Assembly: GCA_036867785.1 (NCBI GenBank)
Contig: CP145410.1
Location: 868,001 to 932,000 of the forward strand
Reading direction: 5' to 3'
DNA from: Plasmodiophora brassicae
Taxonomy: Eukaryota; Endomyxa: Phytomyxea; Phytomyxea; Plasmodiophorida
Length of the DNA: 64,000 nucleotides
Both the position numbers and the translations under genes were made by a program. Positions 10,901 to 22,361 of the stretch are shown here, piece by piece (position 1 is the first letter of the stretch; every line of letters starts with the position of its first letter). The notes beneath the pieces were generated by a model. That model worked only from the letters and a program-made list of their open reading frames with translations. It searched no databases and was not told the origin of the DNA.

Positions 10901-13497
10901 GACGGTCCAGACGACGCCCGAGGCTGAACCGTTCATCAACGGGTTCGACAACGCGTCGACCGCGTTCTTCACCGTCGAACTCGTCCTGCAGGTCGTCGTC
11001 AACGGCCTGCTCTTCGGCCCAGGTACGCGCGATCGCTTCGGCCGCTGTTCGAACGCTGACAGGGACGCTGGCAGGAACGTACCTGAAGGACCCGTGGAAC
11101 GTGTTCGACCTGTGCCTTCTGGCCAGCTCCTACATCGGTCTGCTGTTCGCATCGTCGGCCGAGTCCCAGTTCCTGATCGCCCTGTCTCGCGCCCTGCGAG
11201 CCATGCGCCCGCTGCGTATGGTGAAACGATTCGAGGTTCGCGACGAAACGGTCAGTTGCCGCCGCCGCCCTGCCTAATCAGGTTTGCAGAACATGAGGCT
11301 CGTCATCAAGTCGTTGTGGACAGCGATGCCATCGCTTCTGAACGCTGTCGCGGTCATCGCGCTCCTGTTCTGGATGTTCGCTGTCATCGGCGTGCAATTC
11401 TTCCAGGGGCGCCTGGCCAGGTGTGAGGACTTCCGTACGGGAGACGTCCTGCTGGTCGACCAGGCGACCTGCCAGGGCGTCCTGCCGGGCAACATCACCG
11501 CCATCTGGAGGAACCCAGACGTCGGCCACCTGGACGACGTCGGGTCCGCTCTGCTGCTGCTGTTCGAGATATCGTCATGGGAAGGGTGGCCAACAGCCAT
11601 GAACCATCTGGTGGATGCGACCCCAACCGGGCAGCCGCCGATCCAAGATTACAATTACAGCGCCGTCCTCTACATCATCATATTCCTGGTGGTCGTCGCC
11701 GAATTCGCCATCTCCATCTTCATGGCCGTGGTCGTCGACGAGTACAAGCACAACATCGTGGCGCACACGAACGGCGCCATTACGGACGCGCAGAAGCGCT
11801 GGCTCGAATTCTACAGGGACGTCATCAACAACCGGCCGCAGGATCGTATTCAGCCGCCCGTGTCGCCCACGAAACTCTACTGGACCCGATGGGATCAATG
11901 GCGCATGCTCTGCTATCGGCTCGTGAAAAACAAATACTTCGACAAGACCATCACCTTGGTCATCATCATGAACATGGCGATCATGTCCTGCGAGTACTAT
12001 GGCGACGGCATCCAGTTCGCCGAACAGATCGACCTCATTAACACTGTCCTGTCGTTCGCCTACCTGGTCGAGATGGTCATCAAGTGGTCCGCCTTCGGGT
12101 TCTCCAAGTACTTCGCCAGCACCTGGCACCGGTTCGACTGCACCATTGTCATCACTGCCGCCGTCCAGTTCCTCGTCCAGAGCGCGACGGTGCGCGTGTG
12201 GGCCCTGAACCCCGGCACCCTTCGAGGTACAACCAACTGTTAACGATTGTTTATCCGCCCGGGGCCTAAACCTGCCTTGTGTGACAGTGACGCGCGTGTT
12301 CCGTGTACTGCGTCTGTTCAGGCATGTCCCTGGGCTCAGCCAGGTCCTGCGTACGTTGCTGTTCTCGTTGCCGGCCCTGTACAACGTCGGCATTCTGACC
12401 TTCCTGTTCTTCTTCATCTACGCGGCCATCGGGGCCGCGTTCTTCTCCAATATCCCCAACGGCAACGCCATTAGCGACTACGCCAACTTCCGGTCGTTCC
12501 AGTCGGCGTTCTGCCTGCTGGCGGCATCATCGACGGGCGAAGGATGGAATGTCATTATGCACGACCTGTCCGTCCAGCCACCGTACTGCGACCCATCGCT
12601 GAACCAGTGCGGGATCCCCTGGCTGGCGCGCCTGTACATGATCAGCTTCAAGGTCATCGCGAACCTCGTCGTCCTCAACCTGTTCATCGCGATCCTGAAG
12701 AAGAACTTCGAGGACGAATGCGAGAAGGACGAGGACGACGGCCTGCCGATCCGGTCAGAGCACATCGCCGCGTTCGCCCAGGCCTGGTCCGAGTTCTCCG
12801 CATCCGACATGATGTACGTCACCCAGCTGGGCGCATTCCTACAAACGGTCAAGATTGACGGGCCGCTCGGCGCCGAAGCCGCCAAGATCAAGGACAGGGC
12901 CGCCCTGCTACGGTTCCTTCGCATACGAGATGTGCCCGCGTTCAAGACCAGCGTCCACTACGTCGACATGACGCTGGCGCTGACCGAGACGACGTTCATC
13001 AAGCACTTCCAGGTCGACCACATCGCGGACATCCCCGAAGAGAACCAGCTGTTCCAGTGCATCCGATCGGAGCTGTTCCGGGCGTACCCGGCGCGCGCAT
13101 CGGCAAAGAACATGCACCCGGCGCACGTCGTCCTGGGCGCCATCATGATCCAGACGCAGAGTCGCATCCTGCTGAACCGCCTGGCTGCGATACGTCAGAG
13201 GGCGCAGGACAACCTCAAGGAGCACCATGCGGGACAGGGGGCGGCGGCCAGGATCAAGGCCGCCGCCCAGAACCGGATGCACACCATATCCAAGGTCGTG
13301 AAGAGCGCGTTCAGCTCCGATTCGCCGCGGGGGTCGCAGTCGATCCACGACCTCGTGCGGACGGCATCGCACGTCAGCCCCGATCTGGCCCGGTCGGCGT
13401 CGAAGGCCACCCTGAACCGATCCGACTCGACCATGTCCGACCTGCCCAACACGCCGCGGTTCAACCGGTCGGCCTCGCTGATGTACACGGAATCGCC

Positions 13498-13528
<31 letters not shown>

Positions 13529-13864
13529 CTGATCCGGTCGACATCGACCGCGCCCGACCTGGTCCGATCGGCGTCGAACGCCCCCGACCTGCGCCGCACC
13601 GTGTCGAGCATGCCCGACTTCGACCGGCCGACCTCGATCGCACCCGACCTGCTCCGGTCCACGTCGAACGCGCCCGACCTGCTCCGGTCCACGTCGAACG
13701 CGCCCGATCTGGTGCGCACCGTGTCCAGCGATGTGGGCAGCGGCACGTCGTCGCCGACGGCGCCCGACGTCCTGCGCCTGGTGTCGGCCGGGTCCGACGA
13801 CCTCGGCGCGCAGGCGGCACCGTCGTCGTCGGACGCAGGCCCCCGGCGCCCCAAACAGAAATGA
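7999..13864 (+). CDS. Four-domain voltage-gated cation channel (Cav/Nav superfamily)
   Basis: Seven exons (7999-8340, 8408-9102, 9161-9404, 9465-11022, 11075-11235, 11290-12226, 12288-13864) give 1837 residues. Four homologous repeats of S1-S6 are visible. The S4 helices are RLLRLLRALRM, LRSFRLLRLMR, LSRALRAMRPLRM and RVFRVLRLFR. The pore loops read TGEGWS (I), TSSNWN (II), SSWEGW (III) and TGEGWN (IV), so the selectivity ring appears to be E-S-E-E. The III-IV linker has AITDAQKRWLEF and the C-terminus carries the EF-hand-like segment and an IQ-like QSRILLNRL typical of calcium channels. The last 200 residues are Ser-rich decapeptide repeats. The start may be 7999 or the in-frame ATG at 8029. 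Calcium-versus-sodium selectivity cannot be decided here. Confidence 0.93.
13529..13730 (+). repeat. Decapeptide (30-base) tandem repeat in channel tail
   Basis: About six and a half copies of a ten-residue unit of the form R-S-T-S-N-A-P-D-L-x lie near the channel C-terminus. Two neighbouring copies (about 13650-13709) are identical at DNA level over 30 bases. Further degenerate copies extend upstream to about 13330. An Arg-rich Ser/Thr unit of this kind could be a kinase or 14-3-3 target array, which is inference. A poly-Ala run (GCC repeat, 13507-13528) sits immediately before it. Confidence 0.85.
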
Positions 13865-13911
13865 CAGTTACTAATCGGCGACGACCTCCTCCTACACCCT
13901 CCCCAGCCGTG

Positions 13912-13927
13912 CCCCCCCCCCCCCCCC
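13912..13927 (+). repeat. Homopolymer, 16 C
   Basis: An uninterrupted run of 16 cytosines lies 48 bases after the channel stop codon, probably in its 3' UTR. Length may vary or be a sequencing estimate. Confidence 0.9.
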
Positions 13928-14089
13928 TGCATAAACCTATACGATATATATGTATATAGTCATGAGGCGCGCGTACGACAACCTCTCACGCGTCGGGGCT
14001 CGGTTCGATGATGTCGTCGTCTGCATCACGGGCAGCGGGGGCCTGGACACGCCGGCAGTCTGCACGACCACGACGACGAACGGTCAGTG

Positions 14090-16052
14090 TCACCCAGCGA
14101 TCCACAGGCGGCATCCATGGGGGGGCGTACGGTCGGACAGCAGGCGGGTGAGGCGCTGCGTGCTCTGCCGGTCGAGGCAGAAGACCTTGGCGAAGTTGCC
14201 GGCCAGGACGGTCGGCTTCGAGTCCGGGTAGATGGCGATCCGCCCGGTCCGATGGCTGCCGACGCCGACGTCGACGTAGAGCAGCGGGTCGGCGCGCGTC
14301 CTCGACGGGATCAGCCGCCGCCGGAACTGCTCGTCCTCCGCCTGGATCGCTCTGGGCGACCGGGCCGGCAGACCGCGTTCGGCGCGCCGCCGTGCGACCC
14401 GCTCGCGATGATCGTATCGCTCGACGAACTGCTGGCCCAGGCCGCCCAGCTCGTCCTGCTGGCGCAGGCGTTGCCGGTACGCGCGCTGCGTCCGCTCGAC
14501 GGCGTCGTCGTACCCGCGCGGCAGCGGGCGCTCCTCGACGACGTCGGCCGGGATCGGTTTCATATGGAATGCGGCGTGCCCTGGTTCGCGTTCGTCGGAG
14601 CCGGCGACGTCTCCGGCGGTGTTGTTCGCCGGGTCTCGTCGGTTCCGGACGAGGCGGACGCCCTGGCGGTACAGCTGGTCGAACCGGGTGCGCGTGTCGC
14701 GTTGCATGTGCAGGACGACACGCGGGCGACCCGGCGGCGCCGTCTCCGGCCGGAACGTGCAATCCCTCAGCGCCGTCTCGTGCACCCGTAACCGCTCAGC
14801 GTCACGCCGAGCGCGGATCGCACGAGCCTCTTCCTGAAGTTGCACGGTGAATCGTCGTCGGCCGCTTTCCCGACGACGACGGGCCAGGCGTGCCGAATAC
14901 GGCAGCACAGTGGGCCGGTAATGGAACTCGCCGTCGTCGTCGTCGTCGTCGTCATCAGCGTCGTTGCCACCTTCCGATGCGGTCGCGTCTCGCCGCACGA
15001 TCGCCTGCGTCAGGCGCGTCGTCGTTGCCGAGTGTACGAGTTCGTGACCGACAGGGAAGAAGTACGGGTTCAGCGGTCGGTCGAACACGGGCGACACTGG
15101 GCCGCTGTCACCTACAGCTGTACAGGGCAGCATCAATCAGCAGGCGCCATTCCCCCGTCTATGCACGATACGTACGTAGGACGTTTGGAGGCACCTGGGA
15201 CGCCAACGATACGAGCTGCGCAACCACAGGGTGGGGTGGTGGTGCCTCGGCAGACGTGGACGACGCCCGCTGCTCCATGATGGACAGGAGCGCAGGGAAC
15301 ATGATTAAGACTAGGTATCGATACAAAGGGACGAACGCGACCTTGTCGTCGACCCTCATGCCAGGGTTGGTGCTCTCCAGACGGAGAATGCCCCAGAACT
15401 TGTCGACAGCAGCATGGGTTCGCCTATGGCGACTTTCGGTGTGCCCAGCCCCAGGAGCGTACGCCGCACGGGGAACGATGCCCAGAGCGACCAGGACGTT
15501 CTGGAGCGTGTCCTTGTCGATGCGACCGGTCCGTTGCCGATCATGGGACAGGAACGTCCGGGCAATGTCGCGCCGTACCTTCCTGAGGACAAGGGTCTTC
15601 GAAGGTGTGCCGAACGCGCTTCGCGTGCTCTGTTTCTGCAGGTCGGCGTCGAACCGCGCCCGGCGCTCATCCAGGCGCCGACGAATCTCTCCCGCGTCCG
15701 CATAGAGGACCTCGTCGACAGATCGAGTGGCGTCACGTGATGACCGTCGCCGCCCGGTGAACCGCGTCTTGACATGGCGCTCTTCCTCGGCCATACTAAA
15801 CAGGATCGAAGCGTGCTTGGTCAGCGACGTCGTTGCATCGTCATCCCCCTGGCTGAGTTGCCGTCCGCTACCGGCCCTGGACAGCATGCTCGGGCGTCTG
15901 GACAACGACGCCTTGTGCATATGGTGTAGGGCACGCCGTTCCTGATTCGTCCACAACGAAAACGAGGACACGGCGCCGTCGCTGTGGACAGCGCTCTCGT
16001 GATCCGCGTCGTGGTCGGTAGGACGTTGCGCATGTTCAGGAGCGGGTTCCAT
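14090..16052 (-). CDS. Unrecognised basic protein with EF-hand-like and CTFxP motifs
   Basis: Two exons (16052-15176 and 15111-14090) join in phase through a GTACGT..TGTAG intron to 632 residues. The N-terminal half is Ser/Arg-rich and contains a degenerate EF-hand-like stretch, DRQRTGRIDKDTLQNVLVAL. An acidic poly-Asp run (eight Asp) follows in the second exon. The C-terminal half is Arg-rich and helical, with ALRDCTFRPE, a motif type I associate with cytoskeletal and axonemal proteins, and ends in a compact domain (PLLYVDVGVGSHRTGRIAIY through LTRLLSDRTPP). I do not recognise the family; a flagellar or cytoskeletal role is a guess. The first ATG after an open, ATG-less upstream stretch was used; an extra 5' exon is possible. 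Confidence 0.55.
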
Positions 16053-16272
16053 CGCCCGGCCGCGACGCGCAGCCGGACCTTGCCGGCGGCTTAGCCGTAT
16101 GAACGACGACCCTGTAGGCAAGCGGCACAGTAGTAGTACACGACCGCGATCGAGCAGACGACGTAAACCCAGGCGGTCTAAACGTACGACCGACTCCCGA
16201 ATCGCGAGGGGGGCCGTGATGGCATATCGGGGCGACGAACGTCAGACGCGACAGCATGCGGCGACGTTTAAC

Positions 16273-17241
16273 TCATGACTGTTCATTCCGATCGGGCGGC
16301 TCGCGTGTTCCCGACACACCTAGATGGAGCAACTCCAGATACCGCACGAGCAGCGACGCTGGGTCGTCATCTGGCGTCGTAGGCTCACCGGGATGCTGAT
16401 AGTAACGAAGCGACCGCAGATACAGCAGCTCGTCGATCGAGCGTTCCAGCGTGTCGATTTCCGACGCGAGCGGAGCATACAAGTTCGTGGTCCGCATCTG
16501 AACGCGCATGGCGAATGCAAACAGAACGGCGACAGCGGCGACGACGATTGCCACCTTGATCAGGTCCACAGTTTGGATTGACGACTTGGACGACAGCGCG
16601 TCGTCAGCACTGTTCATCCACGTCACCGTCGTGTCGGACCCGGCCCCGTCGCCCGACACAGACAGGGCGGCATGGCTGTTCTTGCTCCAGAGTAGGCGCT
16701 GCAGACGCCCCGCCAGCCGAGAGTCGATGACCATACTGGACCCACTGCGTTCGTCGTCATCACCGCTCTGGGGCATGGCTAGATCGCTGCGAGGTGCATC
16801 GTTCGGGTGAGGCCGATCGAAATGCAGGCACGCCTGATCGCCACAGAACAAGGCGATTTCCGACGGCGTCCACAGGACGCAAACGTGCATGGAGAATGAT
16901 TTCGATGCAAGTTCAGCGACATCGAACGGGGCGGTTCGATCCAATCCTCCTCTGCATTCAACAACGAGTCAAGGCCCATCGAGCAGTGCCCCAGCATGCA
17001 CAGACAGGTATGGCGAGCGGAACTCGAGCCGGTCGCCGTAGATGCGCAGTGCGAATTCGCCGACGACCTCGACCGACAGGGGCGCCTCGATCCCGCCCTT
17101 GGACCGGAACCGGATCGACAGGCGCGCCGTGTCGTGTCGGCCGATCGACAACGCGGCGACCGTCGGCGAGCAACGCACGACAATGGGCGACCCTGGCGCC
17201 GCCCTAAACAGCGTCTGCCGCTCCACAGCCTGCAGGCCCAT
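16273..17241 (-). CDS. Unrecognised single-pass membrane protein, beta-sandwich-like N-terminus
   Basis: Two exons are clear (17241-17006 and 16951-16273), giving 304 residues from the ATG at 17241. The frame stays open upstream to about 17315, so a further 5' exon is likely. The N-terminal region (LSIRFRSKGGIEAPLSVEV, FALRIYGDRLEF, FSMHVCVLWTPSEIALFCG) has alternating strands reminiscent of LamG/concanavalin-A-like sandwiches, which is only a resemblance. A single hydrophobic helix follows (VAIVVAAVAVLFAFAM, about residue 215), then an alpha-helical C-terminus of about 75 residues. It could be a type I-like membrane protein presenting a lectin-like domain, with low certainty. Confidence 0.45.
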
Positions 17242-17494
17242 GAGCGCCACGGACTGCCTTCTGCCGACTGCGAACTGCAACCGTTCTTCTGGCGACGGTG
17301 AACTGCAAACTCAACGATTCGTCTGGCCACTGGCTAACTGCAACGTGTTACGGAGGTGCGCCCGGTCCACGAAAATGATTCCGGCGCCCCCGCCCGATGC
17401 ATTCCCGTTACGATGCGCGGTTCGGTGGCCGGGTCCGCCCGGTACGATCGATATCGTGTTAGGCCTAGTAAGGTAGTCCGTCCGTCAGCGCTCG

Positions 17495-20203
17495 ATGGAT
17501 CGACGGGAATCGTTGGACCAGGCGGCACCTCTGCCGGGGATACCATCGGATTCGCATGCGGGCAGGAGAGAGAAGGCGGGCGCAGCTGCAGACTCGGGGG
17601 CCGCTAATCGTTTAGCGGGACGGTTGTCGGCATCTGGTGGTGCGGCGACGTTGACGCGCCAGGCGTCGTCGTTGGGCACCTCACGCGTCCAGATCGACAG
17701 GAATGTGCAGAAACGGCATTCAGGCGCCCCGATCCGCCAAATCTCCATTAGCAAGCGCCTCAGCATGTACATCGTGAATCGGGGATGTACACCTATTGTC
17801 GAACACTCACCGTTGGCTGCAGGCAGCTGGGCCTGTCTCATGAAGATCCACAGCAGCTGCTGAGCAAGCTTGAGCATCGCAGTCAGGTCGAGCAAAGAGA
17901 ACGGGAGCGGGAGGCTCGCATGACCTGGATACGGATGGTGGGAATCTTTGTCCTGTTCCCCGTTATCCTGATCGTTCTGTTCGCGATCGGGTTCGCCATC
18001 GAATCGGCCCCGTCCATACGCGAGATTCGCCCGGTCCAAGCAACCGTGTCCGATTTCTTCTACTCCCTGGTCGCTGGCGACAGCGAATACAGCCATTTCG
18101 TCCTCGAAACCGTCGTAGTCAGCATCTTTACAATCATCGGGGTCGTGTTCCAAATCACAGCCGTCCTTCTCGAATACGCCACGTCACAATGCTCGTCGAA
18201 CGTCCTGGAAATCGTCGGCGGTGACATTCGGTTCTACGCCCCCGTCCTCATCTGGCTGAATACCGGTATGTACCATGTCGTTGAACGGCGCCCATACAAG
18301 CCATTGACCATGCATTAAGCAACATATGCAACGGCGTTGCAGTTTGGCATTGGGCCAACCTTCTCTGGAGCGGGGCACATGTGCGTTCTCCTACCATTGT
18401 TCATCATATCCGTCATCATGTCAGACGCTGGCTGGCTCCCCAAACGGACCCATGGACTCAGCGACGAACGTGTTCCAATGGCAGGCTTCCTTTCTATTTC
18501 GTGTTTCTGATGCACAATCTGAGGCCCGGACGAATTACGAACAAGCTCGTCTCCATGGCGGTCGATATCAGCACGCAGCCGACGTCCAGGTGACACGCGT
18601 GGGCCGGAAAACCGTGCAGGATACTGACAGACTGGCAAAGATGGATTCGTGGGTCATCTCGACTGTCCATGCAGACCGACGAGGCTAATGTCTATGCCCG
18701 GCAGGCGACACTGATCCGCCTCCTCGAGGCCCTGTATGCGAAAGATCGCGAATGCTCAGTGGCCGCCAATCTGACCCGCACGGTTGAACAGCGGCAGCAT
18801 TGGCCTGAAAGCCATTCAGCGTAACGACAAGCACGTCGCGTACCATGCCGTTGAGGCCCTGCGCATCTTCACAGTGGTCTATGGCGAGAGCAAGAGCAAG
18901 TGGCAAGGGTCAGTTGGCGTGCTCTTGCATGGCACCTGAGAACGAACGTGCTAATTGTAGCCGCATTCAGGTACTGGTGGGTGTTCCCCGATAGGGAAAG
19001 CCCGGATTCGTTCAGTCTGTCAGATGAACTGGTGAGCTCCATTGAGGAAGATCGAGTCTGGGTCGAATGGAAAGTCCTGCGACAACTTCAACCCCTGTTC
19101 CGGTTCGCTCTGGTCCCGATGCGAGATTTGTGCTTTGTAGGACCGTATTGATAAGGTGGCAATGCTTCGCTAATTGGCACCGGACAAGGTTATTGCTGTT
19201 AACACGAGGAAGATCGCAGAGCCCGCTGCTGAAAGGTTAACACAGTCGAGCAGTTGTTGGCCGTCGCCTTTATCTCTGAGCACTCTCAGCAGAGGAGACT
19301 TCAGCGTCGTCGACAAGTGCATCAAATTCATGAACACGTACGTTCGCCTCCTGATCAATGCCCGCGACGCGGGCACCCTGTTCTGCATCCTCCTGCAATA
19401 CCGTTTGCTGATCACCAACCTAATTACGTTTCATGCCGCTGCCACAAACGGAACCGTGACGCCGGACACACATCGGGTCAGCGAAGTCGGCGTGTCTCAG
19501 TTTGAAGCTAGGATCGTCAAAGCCACTCAGTAAGTATTAAGCCCAGCTGGCACCGGCCACACGCTCAACTGTCCCTGCGTGTCAATCAGGTTCTTACTGT
19601 ACTATTCGGATGTGTGCACGTCCAGTGGCATGGCGTTCTTGGTGCAAGTCATTGCACAAGACATGGCGGAAATCGTCGTGGCTGCTTCAAGAGCAAACTT
19701 CTCGAGTACGATGCAACTGCTGGTCGGTGGGCCATGCCTGCGATAGATACCATCAGTGGAATGACGAGTGACCAGGATGCGCTTCTGCAATGTGGAACGA
19801 AGGACGATATGGCAGTGTGCGCAGCTCAGATTCGCTTAGCCTGCAGATTGCACAGTTCGCCGCGCTCTGCGGCTCTCGTGCAGAAGATCACAGAATTCTT
19901 AACAAGGCATTCGACCGAGGCCCTAGGAAAGGCCATTGCGAAGATGCAGTCTGTAACCGACAAAGGTACATGGACAGCAGATTTTAGACGACGCCATAGC
20001 TTACTGACTGGGCGCTCGCAAAGACTTCTGGGAAATCAATGATCGGCAGGAGAATCTGGGTATGCAGGCGTAACGATTGGAAGCATTGGTCTGACAGCGC
20101 GTATCAACTACATTTAGAATTCATGACGCTGGAACTGAAGCAACTTCTGCCAAGCATCGTCCAGCAGATCGAGAACGCTAGAGAGCAAAGACGCACCGAC
20201 TGA
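17495..20203 (+). CDS. Multi-exon DUF2254-like membrane protein
   Basis: Clear first exons are 17495-17766 and 17823 to about 18260. The first encodes a basic Ser-rich N-terminus. The second holds two transmembrane helices (WIRMVGIFVLFPVILIVLFAI and VVSIFTIIGVVFQITAVLLEYA) followed by TSQCSSNVLEIVGGD. That order, then HMCVLLPLFIISVIM and FYFVFLMHNLRPGRI in the next exons, resembles the DUF2254 bacterial-type membrane family (FSIT..LA.SQFSPR..L then YFIHHVARSIQ). Later exons give soluble helical segments (IGLKAIQRNDKHVAYHAVEA, FLLYYSDVCTSSGMAFLVQV, LEFMTLELKQLLPSIV). Exon limits between about 18.4 and 20.0 kb are partly guessed. It converges on DGAT1 with 110 bases between stops. Function unknown. 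Confidence 0.5.
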
Positions 20204-20313
20204 TGAGCAAACGCTTGGGAAGGAGAATGAATCAGTGCTCCCAGCGAAGAAATACAACGTAGCATTTACCACTACACTATCGCGTGTACAACACACGAGC
20301 ATACGATAATGAT

Positions 20314-22185
20314 CTATTGACGATGATGCATCTTGACATAGGAATGGCCGTACATGATCATTAGAAGCGGCTGCCCGAATATGCAAAACACAAGCCAAAA
20401 GGCGACCTGCACAACGTATAAGACCAGGCAGCATCCAGGAACCACAACGCAGACGAACATTTCCCCATATTGGCTGTTTCCACCGTTTGTACACTCTCCC
20501 AGTAATGTATACAAGGGGGACCTGTGCGAATCAGCCAATGCAATGAAGTGGGAAAGCACGGACAAATGGGTACCTGCAGAAGCATACCGAAGAACGTCCA
20601 CGTTTGAATCATGTGGCATGGAACGGAAAAGAACAGCTCATGGACAACCGCTGATAGGAAGAAGGCGATAAATTGAGCAGTGATTGGGGATAAACCGCAG
20701 CGAAGCGCAGGAGCGTAGACATGGCGGAGCATGAAATGACGACTAGCAACAGGGTAACCTTCAACATCGGCATTTGTCACACGAGCAGTCCGAAAGAATT
20801 ACACAGGAAGGTTCCAGGTTCTCCAGTATGCGCCCAACGTGGGAGCGTTCCACCAGTCCCTACCGCATGTAAGACAGATTTCGAGACAGGCGGCGCGAAA
20901 GCATACATGTAAAATAGCCGATCCCCGAATCTTAGAAGCTCGGCAGTGAGATTGAGCGTCGAGTGGAAGAACAAGTAGAAGCCTAGGAGCCATAGCATTG
21001 TACTTGGGATAGCCAGCTTAAGAAGTCGTTCAACCACGCGGACAATGTCACGGTTGTCCATATGGACAAACGAGTGCTCGATAGTAGGAAGGATATACTG
21101 GTGTAGAATCACGAACTCCAACGTGAGAATGAAGACGATCTCACAAATCCGCCGGGCCACAAATGAGGACCTAATTGCTTTTGTTCTTGGATAAACCTCC
21201 TGATAACACAATGTGGGTGCAGCAATGAACCACCACAGGTGGGTAAAACGGGCAGGAGAATGCAGCGTCAGCTTTTCGTTCAAATCGGTAGCCTGGAATC
21301 ACGAATCAACATTGGCAAGCTGGAATTGGACGTCACGAGACTACTGACATGAACATCTCGGAGTCGAGTGGTGCTCGTTCTTGCAACGTGGCGCACGTGC
21401 GCAAAGGATATGAGTTTCAACGCGAAAATCGCCGCCAGGAAAAGCAAGGTGATTCCTGGGAGGATATCGGCGAAAGACAGGTGGACGACAGCAATGGGGA
21501 CAATGCAAAGCAGCGATATCAAAGTTGCATGCAAAGTGCAAGCCAATACGGCCGGCACGAAGGCACTCTGGGCGCCCAATTCGATCAGATACGACAGGCA
21601 TACGAAAAGGGGAAACGATGCCGCACAGATCGTGCACGGCCACCGGTCATACCAGGCACGATAAAACACGTCTGGTCGGGGGACTATCACGATGCCATAC
21701 TTGAGGACATTCTCCATAACCAGCCGGGCATTCATGACAAACAAGACGATGCCGCCAAGCGTGTAGAAACCGCTATACCGAATCACAGAAATCAGTACAG
21801 AAGCGAAACGTATAGTGACATGGTCGTTATCGTACCGAAAGTTCTGATGTTTGAGAGGAGCGTCCATCGACAGCAACGATGGCCGAATTTCAGTGTGAAT
21901 GGCGTCAACGGGCGACAGGTCTTTCGCTGCAACATATGGCTTCGAGCGTTCCGTTGTGGACAGGGCCAATGATGGGTCGTTGATGGCGAGGGACAGCACC
22001 GACCGTTCGTCGCCGAGCGCAAGCCTGAACCGGCGTTGGAACACGGGGACCGATGCAGACCGGCGCAATCCCGGGCGGCGGTTAGTTGACTCCGACGTCG
22101 TCGACGCCGATACGGGGGATTCATCACGACGAGCCCCATCCAAAGCCTTTCGCCCCGGCGTACGGCGATGTGCCAAGGTCGACAT
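20314..22185 (-). CDS. DGAT1: Diacylglycerol O-acyltransferase 1 (DGAT1/ACAT, MBOAT)
   Basis: Six exons (22185-21349, 21292-20907, 20859-20803, 20742-20574, 20521-20495, 20406-20314) give 522 residues, the normal DGAT1 size. After a disordered N-terminus come many membrane helices and the family signatures: HLWWFIAAPTLCYQEVYPR, FYMDWWNAPTLGAYWRTWNL (the FYxDWWN motif), RHVYAPAL, AVVHELFF carrying the presumed catalytic His, QVPLVYITGR, and FWLVFCIFGQPLLMIMYGH. DGAT1 makes triacylglycerol from diacylglycerol and acyl-CoA in the ER; the ACAT branch acylates sterols and cannot be wholly excluded. The frame begins upstream with GTG; the first ATG was used. The last intron is inferred because the frame changes between QVPL and FWLVFC. 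Confidence 0.9.
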
Positions 22186-22361
22186 GACGATACCTGGCGT
22201 AAACGGTCCACGGCCTACGGGGTTTGGGTTCGCACCATTGGGGGAGTCGCCGAATCGCACGACAGGATCATTGTAGAGAGGGCGAACGCCTTCAAGTGTA
22301 CACAGTTAGGCACTTTGTATTTATTTGTACAGCCACGTTAAATATACAGGGTTGTCGGGAG

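Noticed and set aside
13195-13932. Minus-strand frame with its own regular repeats
   Set aside because: The repeats are simply the antisense reading of the channel decapeptide array.
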